A DNA stretch of 64,000 nucleotides from NCBI GenBank assembly GCA_036365145.1, contig JAEOAD010000240.1, positions 1,240,001 through 1,304,000 of the forward strand. Reading direction: 5' to 3'. The notes beneath the pieces were generated by a model. It was not told where the DNA came from. It did no database searches and saw only the letters and a list, made by a program, of their open reading frames with translations. Both the position numbers and the translations under genes were made by a program. Positions 47,880 through 59,340 of the stretch are shown here, piece after piece (the first letter of the stretch is position 1; each line of letters opens with the position of its first letter). Origin of the DNA: Orientallactaga sibirica (taxonomy: Eukaryota > Chordata > Mammalia > Rodentia > Dipodidae).

Positions 47880-49075
47880 CTGGGATGAACACTGGTAGGT
47901 AGAAGTGACAGGAAAACTCTATACTCCTAGTTTCTTACCATCCCCTTCTGGTACTTTTCATATCTCTGGGCAGCTTGTTCCTGCTCCCCACCTGGTACAA
48001 ACTAACCACCACATTCTCTCACAGGAAAAACAAGTTACCAAAAAAAAAAAAAAAAAAAAAAAAAAGCCACTATTAACATGGACTCAATACATCCAATATG
48101 TGGCCGACCTTCTCCCCTTTACTAACCACTCCAATGCCTCTAATGTCTTCTTTTGTGCTTCTATCACCTGCCCCCTGCAAACTGCAGTCCCTATTAATGT
48201 GACCCATGAATACCCCACATCAATAGCAAACTATTCCCAACCCTGACTTACTGATATTTCCCTCTTTGATGCTGGTCAAGATATGACCCTTTGCCTGTCC
48301 AGCTCCAAGCCAACCAGGGCTGAATGTCTCCTCAATATTTCCATAACTGGGACCACTTGTGTCAGGATACCTGCTCTCCTTTGGTGCATGGGAATACCAC
48401 TCCATGCATAAATGTTTCCTCTCTCAATCATTGTTCCCCAGTTTTGATTGTTCCATCTCTATGAGGAAGAAGAAGCAGCTTACAAGCTCCAACTCTGCCC
48501 GCATCAACCAAGGGAGGTTTTCATCCTCCTATTGGTAGGCCTTGGCCTGGCCTTCAGCACTGCAGGAGGTACTCTCATACCATCCAATCATATTGCAGGG
48601 GACTTCCAAGACAAACTTGATGAGGCCTTGATATACACTACCAATAGCCTCAACTCTCTCCAGAGACAATTGAACTCTGTCACGAGTGTGGTACTCCAAA
48701 ACTGCAGAGCCTTAAACTTCATTACTGCCTAACCTGGGGGATATGAATAGTCTTGGGAAAACAATGTGTTTTTTTTTTGTTGTTAATAAATCAAATATTG
48801 TTAAACAAATTATTAAAGCTCAAAAATCTCTGCAAATAGCTGCTTGACCACTACAAGCCTGACGACCCCACCACCTGGGTCTCTAACCCTTTAGTCTCTT
48901 GGCTTCTCCCCTTCCTTGGTCCCCTCCTAGGAACCCTGTTACTTGTGGCCTCCTCCCTTATCAAATTTCTCAGACAATAAATAAGTAATATTGGTAAGGT
49001 TGCTACCAACCAGGTCCTCATGCACCATATAGCTTTAGCTAGACCTGCAGTAGATGATAAAAGTCTCACTCAATA
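47880..49075 (+). pseudogene. Retroviral env remnant
   Basis: Env mediates entry; this copy is broken by stops and frameshifts. Surface-subunit-like frame 47905-48246 (NHSNAS, a possible N-glycosylation site; a poly-Lys run from (A)n at 48041). Transmembrane subunit in 48448-48732: hydrophobic FILLLVGLGLAFSTAGG resembling a fusion peptide, then a heptad-like helix and VLQNCRALNFIT near 48690-48732, matching the gammaretrovirus-type LQN-R immunosuppressive-domain neighbourhood. A membrane anchor-like stretch follows near 48895-48985 (SWLLPFLGPLLGTLLLVASS). Ends at the 3' LTR. Confidence 0.78.
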
Positions 49076-49739
49076 TGATAGGGCATTGCTAAACACTGGC
49101 TGGAACTGAGTGAGGAAGCTGGCCCGGGCTGTTGGACATGGCCAGGGACCTTGGGCTGTGGGGGTTGCAGATGGCCTTATCATCAGGAACCCACTCTGGC
49201 AATGGAGATGGCCCTCCCTTTTTACAAGGTCATAGTGTGCCCTATGTTTGCCCAGAGGAGGCAAACTGGTGGGCAATCCCCATCCCAAAGCACCTGAGCA
49301 TTCCACAGTCAGGTTTTGCCCCTCCTACAGTTCCTGACCTTGTGCCCAAGAGACCCTTATATGGTAGTAAACAGTCTCCCTGCAGCTGCAGCCATCCAAT
49401 ATGTGGCTGAAGTCATGTAGCTTTTCTCGCCACTTCTGTTATCTCTCTTGCAACTTCTCCCTCACAACTTCTGCCTTCCAACACCAGCCAATTAGATAGC
49501 AACCCACAAACCTATGTATCCAATCACCTTATGATTTATGTGTGCTTTCTCAACCTTTCTCAAATGTTTATAAACCCACTCCCCCTTTAAATTAACGAGA
49601 GCATGCTATCCATCAGACTTTCTCCCACGTGGTTCATTGCCTGCCACACTCACCTGCTCCAAGACCCTTCTTTCCTTCAGCTCCTCTTGTGCCCTGGACA
49701 TTGGTGGCTAATAACACCTGGGAACAATAAGGACCCACA
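49076..49739 (+). repeat. 3' LTR of nested provirus
   Basis: 664 bp, same length as the 5' LTR, with scattered substitutions and a few balanced indels; TCTCCC follows. Confidence 0.95.
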
Positions 49740-50275
49740 TCTCCCTTCTCTAAGATGGAAGAACTCAGACAAAGGATTGTAAAAGATGTATAAATCCAGT
49801 AATCTGAGTTCAGGGCCTCTGTCAGGTTTTTGGCATTAGCCAGTAGAGGTCTCTGTGTGAATAAAGGCTCTCTCCCTCTCTCTGAAATGGATTTTGCCTG
49901 ATTATTTTCATTGACTCATTAATTACTATAACATAGCTGGTACTGACTGGCTGGGAAACCGAGTCATGAGAGTGTTGCAAGCAAACTCTTGTCCCTTTGA
50001 GCCACTGGTATGGGCAGCCAAGCTGCTGTGGGGGATAGAGTCTCCCAATGATTGGGAAAGCACACGCCCTGATGGTTTCCAGGGCCCAAACTCAGATCAG
50101 AGCTCTGCACTTCAGGTCCTGACCAGACTTGGAAGAGAAGATGGACAGAGCCACCAGACAAACAGCTGAGGTAGGTCCTGGGGGGACCAGAAAGCAGATT
50201 GGGAAAGAGCCTGATCAGCTCTAGGACCATTCTAAGTAGACGCCATGTGTGTACAGGATCAAAACAGTGGCTGAA

Positions 50276-50493
50276 AGGGGGCTCCATGTGTATTCAGAGC
50301 TGACAGGACTGTTCCATGTGTATTCGGAGCCCACAGGAGTGTCCCATGTGTATTTGCAGTTGACAGGGCTGCTCCAGTCCAAAGGATTGTTCCATGTGTA
50401 TTCGGAGCTGAGAGGACTGCTCCAGGTGTATTCAGAATTGCTCCATGTGTGTTTGGAGCTGACAGGGGGCCCATATCTATTCAGAGCTGAAAG
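50276..50493 (+). repeat. 30-bp minisatellite in the ERV-A leader
   Basis: About eight units of the form GTTCCATGTGTATTCGGAGC plus TGACAGGACT, some shortened. The full units are 30 bp, so the plus-strand frame at 50249-50497 shows a ten-residue repeat (FHVYSELTGL type). I take the frame as a by-product, not a protein. Confidence 0.9.
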
Positions 50494-53400
50494 TTAAAGC
50501 TTTACAGAGGCCCAACAGGGGGCCATTAAGAGGCATTTACATACTGACAGCCAGGGCATTCCCCTAAATTGGGAGGTAACTGCAATTTAACCACTGTGTG
50601 AATGTGTGAGTGAATGGGCTACTCAGTCCACTTGCCTTATGAGTTCAAATTTGTAGTCCTATGGCTGGGCATCATTAAGATCCCCATTAACCACAGGACT
50701 CGAATGGGCTCATTCTGCAGTTACAGTAGCAAGTAGCAGAAGGTCTCATGGCAGGATTGAAATAGTATCCAATTGCAAGTCACAAGCTGAACCCACTATG
50801 GCCAAGCGCTGCTGAAGTTACTCCTTCCTCTGGGACATGGCCAGACCAGCATCTGAACGGTTTCCTTCCGAGGTGGTAACCTTATCCCTTGTCAGTCAGG
50901 TATCACTGAAACCGGGAGGAAAACACAAGAAGGGGGAGGCACTGTGATGCCTCTTAATGTATGTGTGTATGTGAATGTCTATGACAGCCCTGAACCATGA
51001 GTATGCATGCAGGTAAGGAGGGAGGATGTGGGATGTGTGTGTGTGTGTCTGAGGCTGTGAATGATTTTTGCCCAGAGTCTCTGCCCCCTGAGCAGAGCCT
51101 GGAAAAGACCTGAGATCCCAGGCTGATGGTGGTCTAGGAGCTTATGAATGGTACAGAGGGTGAGCCCTATGCTGGAATCTCTTGGGAGACTGGCTTCGGC
51201 ACAGGTTGTGCAAACACTATTGTGTTCCTCGGCTCCTGGTCCTTGCTATTTTCCCAGCGCTGGAAGTTGATCTGAAAAAGTTGGGTTCTGGGGTGGGTCC
51301 CAAGCTATTACAGGCTTCCTTGCAGGCCCAAGGGGAACTTCTTATAGAAATTGTGAAAGAATTTGCTGTAGCTGTTTCAGTACCTTTTGTCTCCCTTGAA
51401 CAATGGGGACACTGGGAGAAGGAAGCAGACTGCAATGCATGTCTCACTGCAGGATGTGGGGGGGTGTGGGTTATGCCATCTCACTGAGCTCCCCAGTGTG
51501 AGGATCCATCAGAAGAAGTTAAAACACTAATGCTGCAAAGGAGTGGCGGGGGGCGGGGGCAGTGGGGGAATGTTCACTGAAGTTTCTGGTTGCCAGAGTA
51601 GTCCATGATGGGGCAGAAGATGGAGATAAAATTAAACATCTGCTGTTTACTTTTCTTTGGGAGTGGATAACGGGAAGATAAATTCTATTCCTTTTGTTTA
51701 TTGATTGCCTGTTAGGGGGGTATAAAGCTGTTCCCCAGGTGACCTAATAACTCCAAGATCAAATCTGGCTATCTGTGAGCTTGTAAGTTTTATGGTCCAA
51801 AAGAATTTTTCCATGGAGGTCAGTAGTTCGTAAATCCTTCAGTTATGTTATATCTTATGATAAGGTGGTAAGGAGTGTTCTAAGACATTGTTCCCCCATA
51901 GAGACTGACTGATGCATTCATGACCCCACTAAGTAAATAAAGGGAGAAAGACCAGAAAAGGAAAATAAGCAGAGATGGACCTTCAGCAGACTTGAGAGGA
52001 AAATAAAATGCTATCGAATATCAGCCACACTAAGGTTAATTAGAAAAGGGAAATTGTTACAAAATTTACAACTGGGAAATATGTGTTTCCATATGAAGAG
52101 ATTCTTGTTCCTCTTAGTGTAGTTTCCTTTTGTCCTGATGGAACATAAAACTGTTTTAATTACACAGATACATGGAAAACAAGATCTTGGATCTGCTAAG
52201 TATGGTACTTTTCATTGTTATTGCTATTAAATTATTTAAAAGGGATCAAAAGATACCGACTGGTTTTGTAAATTTTAAAAAGCCTATGAGCATTATAACC
52301 CAGAGAAACTGATGTCTCAGTTGGTCACAGAGATGCCAGGTTATATACAGAAATACGGCAAATTGACTATTCTATGTGGTGAATATAGCTCAAGACTATT
52401 ATGCTCTGGAAAGACAGCAATCAATTCTTTTTAATTGCTGATGATGAAGCTCGAATAATACAGGTGTAGCCCTTACTTTACTTAGTACAGGCAAAAGATC
52501 TGGAGATATGAAAGGATGTCAAACTAAAAATGAAACATGAGCTTTGTATCATTGGGCCTAATGTTATGTTGTCTGTTGAAATGAATTTCCCTATTAAATG
52601 AGGATCTATCTAACAGGAATGATACGAGATCAAAACAACATATATGGAGAGGAATTTATGTATTATGTCAAAACAGCCAGTTTGTTCATTGGGAAAACAT
52701 ACAAGTTTAACATTTAGGCATAACTTTAAATGTGGATTATTGAAGGCTTTCCTGGAAACAGATAATAATATTTTAAAGGAAGAAATCTTGTTATGAACAA
52801 AAGAACATACAATCAGAGTTAACTTAATAAAAAAAAAATCTAAAGTTCCGTTGGAAAACAACTTTTATAAACATCAGTAGAAGTATATCAATGTCTAAGA
52901 GTAAAATTGGATTCACTAAGACTTGAATTTTGATTGTGGTAGTTTAATATTACCTAATAACAATATTCTCTAATAATGTAATTTAACCAGTTCAATATTT
53001 TTTAAATTATTTTTTTATTTATTTTTGGGGAGAGAGAGAGAGAGACAGAGAGGGAGAGGGAGACAGAAAGGGGGTCCAGCCAGCAAACTCTCAGCTGCAT
53101 GTGAAAGAAATCCAGATGAACTGGAGAATTGCCCCCTTGTGGGCAGGTGTGGCATTGCGCCCTAACTGCCTCACTTTGCATCTGGCTAAACGTGGGACTT
53201 GGAGATTGGAACCGCCGGACATTGGAACCAGGGTTCTTAGGCTTAGCAGGCAGGCGCCTTAGCTGCTAAGCCATCTCGCCAGCCCAGTTCAATATTTTTT
53301 AACTTAGAGGTACCTGGGACCAGTCCTGTGGATAGAAGAAAATAGTTCTTTTTAATGTTAATAAAGTTGGGTCAGTCTTTGTTGGCCTTTGAGCCTAACT

Positions 53401-53900
53401 GGTATCTCTATATATCATCCCTTTTAAGAGTTAGAACCTGTAATAATTTGTAGAATGTATGTTAATTCAATCTCACTTCTCTACACTGGAAATGGAAAAT
53501 AAGGAGTTATAAAATCTTTACTCTTATGGGCTACACCTTGGACAACAATAAGAGGAAGCCCAGAAAGTCAGCTATAGTTAAAAATAACTTTGACATTGAT
53601 ATGTGATGGCATTGAGATTTTAGCTTTGTAGCATAAAGATATAAACCTATAAGTTAATATGTAATATTTCCTGTTAGCAAAATTTATACATTGATCTGAT
53701 CCTAAGAAATGTTTCAAGAATATCTTATAAATGTTTGTATATAATGTACAATTATTATATTACAGCAGTCAATGATTATAATAAGAAAAATAATATGCTG
53801 ATTTTGGAAAACTGGTGAAAATAAAGTATACAGAGTACTGCTTCAAAAATTAACTTTTAAATAAAACATGATAAAAGGCAAATAATTTATATATAGCTTA
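50455..53900 (-). repeat. Inverted repeat arm 2
   Basis: See arm 1 (27711-31700). The arms face each other across about 19 kb. Arm 2 lacks the solo LTR and B1s of arm 1 and carries its own DIP at 53006. The plus-strand frame 51182-51487 (101 codons) and its minus-strand shadow are not recognised; the matching stretch of arm 1 has no corresponding frame. Confidence 0.7.
53006..53285 (-). mobile_element. DIP-like SINE
   Basis: 17-bp target duplication AGTTCAATATTTTTTAA at 52989-53005 and 53286-53302. Confidence 0.96.
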
Positions 53901-54231
53901 ACATTAGGAGAAATTTATAATTAATTTTAATAGAAGGATAACAGATATTAAAAAGATTATTAAGATGATTAAAAGATAACCTCTTGCTATTTATGTCTAA
54001 AATATGTATTTGTTAACCAGTTATGTCATGGTATCCAGGTTGTAAATTGTGATTACCATGCCTCAAGATGTCAAGGTTAAGATTCAGCTCACTGATGTTA
54101 ACCTGTGTCTGGTAATGTTTATAACTCAGCCAAATTAGCTATGCTCCTATGTAAACCTTTTAAGTTACTAAAAAATCTCAGCCTTAACCTCAAGGTTTAT
54201 GCATTAGTATTTAATCTGCTACTAGAAGATT

Positions 54232-54830
54232 TTATTTATTTATTTTTAGTTATGGACATACTCAATATGTAAACAGCACATGTTGGTACCAACCTTACCC
54301 TCATCCCTGATCCCCCTCTTAAGGGACCATCCTCATTGGGGATGCCAGTTATCCCCATGGGGTTAACCAGTCATGTCATCATATGGGGGTATAAATTGTT
54401 ATTGAAAAGAGACAATGTCTCCATGCATAATGTCCCAACTTGTGGCTCTAGTAATCTTTCCACTCCCTTTTCCATGAATTTCCCTGAGCCATGTTAGGTT
54501 CATTTTAGGTCTACTTCAATGATGGGCTCTTGGGAGCCTCTGTATCTCTGGTTTGCTACAAGAGGGCCTACACCTATTAAATTCTCTCTAAACTAACAAT
54601 GGTTATCCCATTTAACCTGTGCTAACTTCACTCTCCATTGGAGTATCTGCTTCTCTTTTTCAGATGGACACAGGACCTGAGAAGAGAATAAGTCCAGCAC
54701 ACATTACCAGGGCCCCAGATGAAACCATGGAGGAATTGGAGAAATGATCAAGAGTTCTGCTTTCTTGGTGAACCTGATATAAGCACAAGGGTGAAGGAGA
54801 TAGACACAGTGGACACTCAACTCCTATAAA
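54232..54830 (-). mobile_element. L1 3'UTR-only insertion, antisense
   Basis: Starts with TTTATTTATTTATTTTTAG tail, then the same block as 15020-15520 (TTGGTACCA, CTGAGCCATGTTAGG, ATTGGGGATGC). Target duplication ACTAGAAGATT at 54221-54231 and 54831-54841. Confidence 0.95.
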
Positions 54831-54841
54831 ACTAGAAGATT

Positions 54842-56061
54842 ATTATATGTAAAGATACTGTAACTATGAGATGTCCCTGTCTTGCTCACGTTGGTTCTGT
54901 AGGCAGTCATTAATGAAATTATAAGTCTTATGAAAATGATTTAGTTATAGTGAACTGTTATGAATTAAGTTATGAAATTTCCCAATGGTTAGAGGTGCTT
55001 GCTTACAAGATTACTTTATGTCTGTCAGAATGACTCTAATACATGTAAAATTCAAAGTTTAGCTCAATAGTAACCAGGTTTTATCCTTAAGCGGTGTGTA
55101 GTCAAAGTCTCAGTCAAGGTTTTAGTTAAATAGTTGTTTCATTACTTATGTCTTAAGTTCATTGCTTATAGACATATTGATAATTAAGACATGTTCCCTG
55201 CTCTAGGACACAACCTCATGTCCAAGTGATCTTTATAGTTGAAAAAAAATCAAACTCTGATGTTTTGCTTCCAGTTTTTCTAAAGTTGTTTTTAAACACA
55301 GGTACCAAGTTTTTATACTGACTTGTCTTTTCCTGACATACAAGCTTTAGATCAAATCAATTGATTTAAAATTGTTGGTAAACAATTGTTTTCAGGGCTA
55401 CTAACATGTTTTGCCTGCACTTATAACTGACAGATACTTAAAAGATAAAATATGTATGCTTTTTATGTTCCAGATATGGTTTATTGTCAACTGACAACTA
55501 AACTTAAATATTAATCAGAATGTTTTAAACTTTTGTGTTATTCTCTAACCAGGTCTGCCTTATTAACCAGATATGTTCTGCACTTCTTTAAGCAGATGTT
55601 TTGGTAATTAGGTGTGTATAGTCTCTCTGAGTGATTAAAAACCATATGTAGAAGCCAAAGTCAATTGGAAACATCAGAGTTAAGAGGATAACCAATATTT
55701 TGGTTTCTGCTTCCAGGTCACAAGGCCACAGGAGATGACAGACAGGACACTTCTAACCTCAAGCCTCTGGTCAGTTTCCTGTCTTCTTGGTCAGAGAGGA
55801 CATGAAACCGACATTAGGAAATGGACTCCAAGTCAGTGTATCTACAGAAGAGGAGTCATTACAGATGATTCTAAGGGAAGCCACATGGTCAGCATGGCCT
55901 TGACTCATCCTAGCAGGTGACACAATAGTGATAGTCCTAGAGCTCTTCACAGGTCCCTAAGATTCTCTCCTACAGAGCCATAACTGACCTCTACAATACA
56001 ATGCATTTTTAATTATGGCTGCCTGTATGGTCTTTAACACCCAGTAAGAGAATATAACCAC
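54842..56061. other. AT-rich ERV-A internal DNA, no gene
   Basis: Non-coding by eye. The short frame at 55735-55920 is not recognised. Matches no SINE or LINE. Confidence 0.5.
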
Positions 56062-56075
56062 AAAATGAAAATAAA

Positions 56076-56275
56076 GTGCTGGGGAGATGGCTTAGCAGTT
56101 AACGCATTTGCCTGCAAAGTCAAAGGATCCCAGTTCAGTTCTCCAGGACCCACATAAGCCAGATGCACAAGGGAGCACATGCATCTGGAGTTCATTTGCA
56201 GTGGCTGTTGCCCATTCTCTCTCTCTCTCTGCTTCTTTCTCTCTCTCAAATAAATAAATAAATACAATATATCCT
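56076..56275 (+). mobile_element. DIP-like SINE, sense
   Basis: GCTGGGGAGATGGCTTAGCA head, CAAAGTCAAAGGATC body, (AAATA)n tail. Target duplication AAAATGAAAAT at 56062-56072 and 56276-56286. Confidence 0.94.
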
Positions 56276-56546
56276 AAAATGAAAATTAAAACATATATAT
56301 ATATATACATATACACACACATAAATGACAATTCAGACTAATAAGCTCCTTTGTCTGATGTTGGCTTATATTACTAAGCTCTTATGTTAACTTACACCTT
56401 CTTCTGCCTAGATCTGGCTCTGGTTAATTAGCCACTGTTTGCCTTCAAATTAAAAAAAAAATAAAAAGGGGAAAATTAAGGAAATAAAATGCTTAAGGGT
56501 AAAATTCACCCAGGGAAGGTATAATGAGTAAGAATGCAAATTCTTT

Positions 56547-56792
56547 TTTTTTTTTAAATATTTATTTATTTATTTATTTATTTGAGAGAGAGAGAGAGAG
56601 ATACAGAAATAGGCAGGCAGAGAGAGAGAGAGAGAATGGGTGCGCCAGGGCCTCCAGCCACTGCAAATAGACTCCAGATACATGCACCCCCTTGTGCATC
56701 CGGCCTACGTGGGTCCTGGAGAATCGAGCCTCGAACCGGGGTCCTTAGGTTTCATAGGCAAGCGTTTAACCGCTAAGCCATCTCTCCAGCCC
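56547..56792 (-). mobile_element. DIP-like SINE, second subfamily
   Basis: Same subtype as 9223-9473 (CTTGTGCATCCGGCCTACGT). Perfect 16-bp target duplication AGAATGCAAATTCTTT at 56531-56546 and 56793-56808. Confidence 0.96.
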
Positions 56793-56808
56793 AGAATGCA
56801 AATTCTTT

Positions 56809-57385
56809 AAAGGAGATAACTTAAGGAGGAAAAAATCTAGACTTAACCTTATCTATGCTGATGGCTCAGGACAGGATGTTTGACCAGCCCAATTGGAGGG
56901 GCAAAATAGACAATCTAAAGATTGTTGTTACTGGTTATGTTTACCTAGTGGTTATCAATTTGTATTGGTCCAATCTTTCCTCGTTATGCTTTATTGCAAT
57001 GAAAATGCTCACAAAATATGTAGCTTGTTTTGATTTAATAGGATTCATAGTTATCAAACAGTCCTAAATCTCAGATGAGGCTTGAAGCTTTAGAATTATC
57101 TTAAAGTCAGTAAAAGGTTATGGGGACTTATAAAGCTAATCTAAATACCGTCTATATTATGAGAAAGTCATGGGTGTATGAAAAAAAATTAATGGTTTAA
57201 ATATGTGGTCCCATAAAATCAAACCTAAATCTTGTCTCAAATGGATAGAGGCCCACCAAGGAAAAAGGTGTGTTTAAAACAAATCTGGAGCCCAAACCTA
57301 AGAAATAAAATACTAGTGATGCTGGTTGTTTGATGGTATTCCCATCAAATTTGTAACACATGTAGACCCACTTACTTCTAGGAAA
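56809..57385. other. ERV-A internal DNA, possible decayed pol
   Basis: No frame of note. By position it precedes the integrase tail, so it may be decayed pol; no motif is visible. Confidence 0.35.
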
Positions 57386-57575
57386 CTCAACACACCCTCA
57401 CCAGCCTGGAGATATGATCTAAATAAAATATTGGAAGAAGGAGCCACTCCAGCCAGTTTGTACTGGGCCTCCATAGTGTAATACATCACATTAACTGCTA
57501 CTAAGGTTTCAGGTACCACTCGGTGGATTCATCACACTTGGGTAAAAAGTTCCACGCAGCTGAAGGGAACATATC
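57386..57575 (+). pseudogene. Integrase C-terminal remnant (class I)
   Basis: In one plus frame: LTATKVSG followed by TRWIHHTWVKSS near 57500-57550, the T-x-x-K-V-x-G...W-I-H-x-x-H/W-V-K pattern that closes gammaretroviral integrase. A stop lies just before it. Only the tail of pol is left; the frame of the minus strand here is a shadow. Confidence 0.65.
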
Positions 57576-58129
57576 TTGGATGGCACAACAATGTCAAGAC
57601 CAGCCACTCTGAATCACCTTGTGGAGGTGCCAGGAGCACTCTAAAGATCTGCAGCTCTGCTCTGACCACACACAGAAGCTGGCCAGTCTACACACAGCTG
57701 AAGCTTGAGGATCTACAGACCCACACCAATTGCACAACTGGGAGGCAATTGGCCCATGCATGCTGGAAGCTTGAGGAAGTCTATGGAGGACATCTCTGGA
57801 CCATCATTATGATGCCACTCCATCCAATCCGGTTTGACAGAAGTACTGTTGCTGGTATTCTCAGTGGGGATGGGGCCAATGTCCCCACAGGGTTAAAACT
57901 TGGGGGGAAATAGCTATAGCCCTATTCTACATAGTAACTGAAAACACAGTCTGGGCTATCTATTTTTTTTTTTTTGTAGCATTCTGGTCCATATCAATCC
58001 ATATAGTACTGGAAAGTACCCATGAATAGGAACTAAAAATGAAAAAAAATAGTAGTCTGTACACACTTTTAATACACCTTGTCTGCTAAATTCACGAATA
58101 ATGTACATTAAACAGCCAAGTCATTGATA

Positions 58130-58440
58130 GACCTACAAAAACAACTAAATTCTCTGGCCAATATGGTTATACAAAAACAGAGGCCTGAATCTGCTTACAG
58201 CTGATGAAGGAGGGCTATGGTTATTTAAATAAGGAATACTCTTTATACAAACAAACTTGTAGTTACTATGAATAGACTCCAGAGACTTAAAGAAACCATG
58301 GCTAAAGGAGAGAAAGTTAATAAACTCCTGGCTGTCATGAGACAGCTATTGGTCATGGGCTAACTGGTCTATGCCCCTGATCAGACCACTAACAAAGATC
58401 TTCTTAGGATTATTATTTGTGCCTTGCATCTTCGACCTCC
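58130..58440 (+). pseudogene. Envelope TM remnant (class I)
   Basis: Plus-strand pieces: LNSLANMVIQKQRPE near 58150-58190, the place of the conserved LQN-R/G helix end, followed by a degenerate loop where the paired cysteines should be, and a further helix (RLQRLKETMAKGEK). Stops interrupt. Sits between the integrase tail and the purine tract, as env should. Confidence 0.55.
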
Positions 58441-58573
58441 AAAGTAGACTTATCACCATTAGATGCTCTCAGCCTAAGGGCTTATAATAGTCCAATGAAA
58501 CAAGAAGACTCAGATTTATAAAAGTTGAAGTCTTTTATATAAAATTGACAGGACTTCAAAAGGGGGTAATTAT

Positions 58574-59340
58574 TGAAGGAATACCATATATTTAACGTTT
58601 CTAGTTTATATTACTTCAGATGGAATATAATAAATGGACCTATAAAAATGTAAATGTACCTAGGACTTCCAGTGAAGCAATAGATGTTGCACGTCCCTCC
58701 TCTGAAACTACAGTAGGGAGATTCCTCTGATGGTAGCTACCAAGAATTCCATGACTCCGAGTCTGACCCCTTTGGACATTTAACTATCTTTAAAAAATTT
58801 TTTTTTATTATTTTTTATTTATTTTTGGAGAGAGAGACAGAGAGGGAGAAGGAGACAGAAATGGGCGCGCCAGCAGTCTCTCAGCTGCTGTGAACAAAAT
58901 CCAGATGTGTGTGCCCCCTTGTGGGCAAGTGCAGTGTTGCACCTTTGCCTCACTTTGCATCTGGCTAAACATAGGACCTGGAGATTGGAACTGCTGGACA
59001 TTGGAACCAGCATTCTTAGGCTTAGCAGGCAGGCGCCTTAGCCACTAAGCCATCTCTCCAGCCCCATTTAATTATCTTACCTCAGGAGACAGCTGCCTGT
59101 GCTTAACCTTATTTGACACAACCCTACACTTATGGATGTAAATCTCTCCCCTCTCCAAGCACAGAAGAATTCAGACAAAGGTTTTTAGAAGACATATAAG
59201 TCCAGCAAAATCTGAGTTCAGGACCTCTGTCAGGTTTTTGGCATTAGCCACCAGAGTTCTGCACATGAATAAGGTTCTCTCCCTCTCTCTGAAGTGGATT
59301 TTGCCTGATTATTCACATCGACACATTAATCTCTATAACA
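58574..59340 (+). repeat. 3' LTR of ERV-A
   Basis: TGAAGGAATACC... to ...CTCTATAACA, aligning with the split 5' LTR. Holds a DIP SINE. It preserves the unbroken site (AAATCTCTCCCCTCTCC at 59129) used by the nested provirus in the other LTR. Confidence 0.88.
58791..59064 (-). mobile_element. DIP-like SINE in ERV-A 3' LTR
   Basis: Target duplication CATTTAACTATCTT 58777-58790 and CATTTAATTATCTT 59065-59078, one change. Confidence 0.95.

Larger units (their letters stand above)
43301..49739 (+). mobile_element. Provirus inside the ERV-A 5' LTR
   Basis: Two 664-bp LTRs (43301-43964, 49076-49739), each TG...CA, with a perfect 6-bp target duplication TCTCCC at 43295-43300 and 49740-49745. The unbroken target is visible in the ERV-A 3' LTR at 59134-59160. 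A tRNA-Lys-type primer site follows the first LTR. Internal: gag-like matrix remnant, then AT-rich non-coding DNA with later SINE and L1 insertions, then env remnant. No pol is recognisable. Confidence 0.9.
43007..59340 (+). mobile_element. ERV-A: class I-type LTR element, nested
   Basis: 5' LTR 43007-43300 plus 49746-49933 (split), internal 49934-58573, 3' LTR 58574-59340 (with a DIP inside). Net LTR lengths agree, about 482 and 479 bp. A purine tract AAAAGGGGG (58558-58566) precedes the 3' LTR. Internal DNA is mostly AT-rich and non-coding, with an integrase tail at 57390-57570 and an envelope TM remnant at 58130-58440. A TGG-starting primer-site candidate lies at 49938. No matching target duplication found (left GTAT, right ATAG). 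Confidence 0.72.

Noticed and set aside
50276..50493. CRISPR array
   Set aside because: Units are directly contiguous with no unique spacers, in a mammalian ERV leader; it is a minisatellite.
51182..51487. 101-codon frame in arm 2 as a possible gene
   Set aside because: No recognisable motif, and the matching stretch in arm 1 does not keep the frame.
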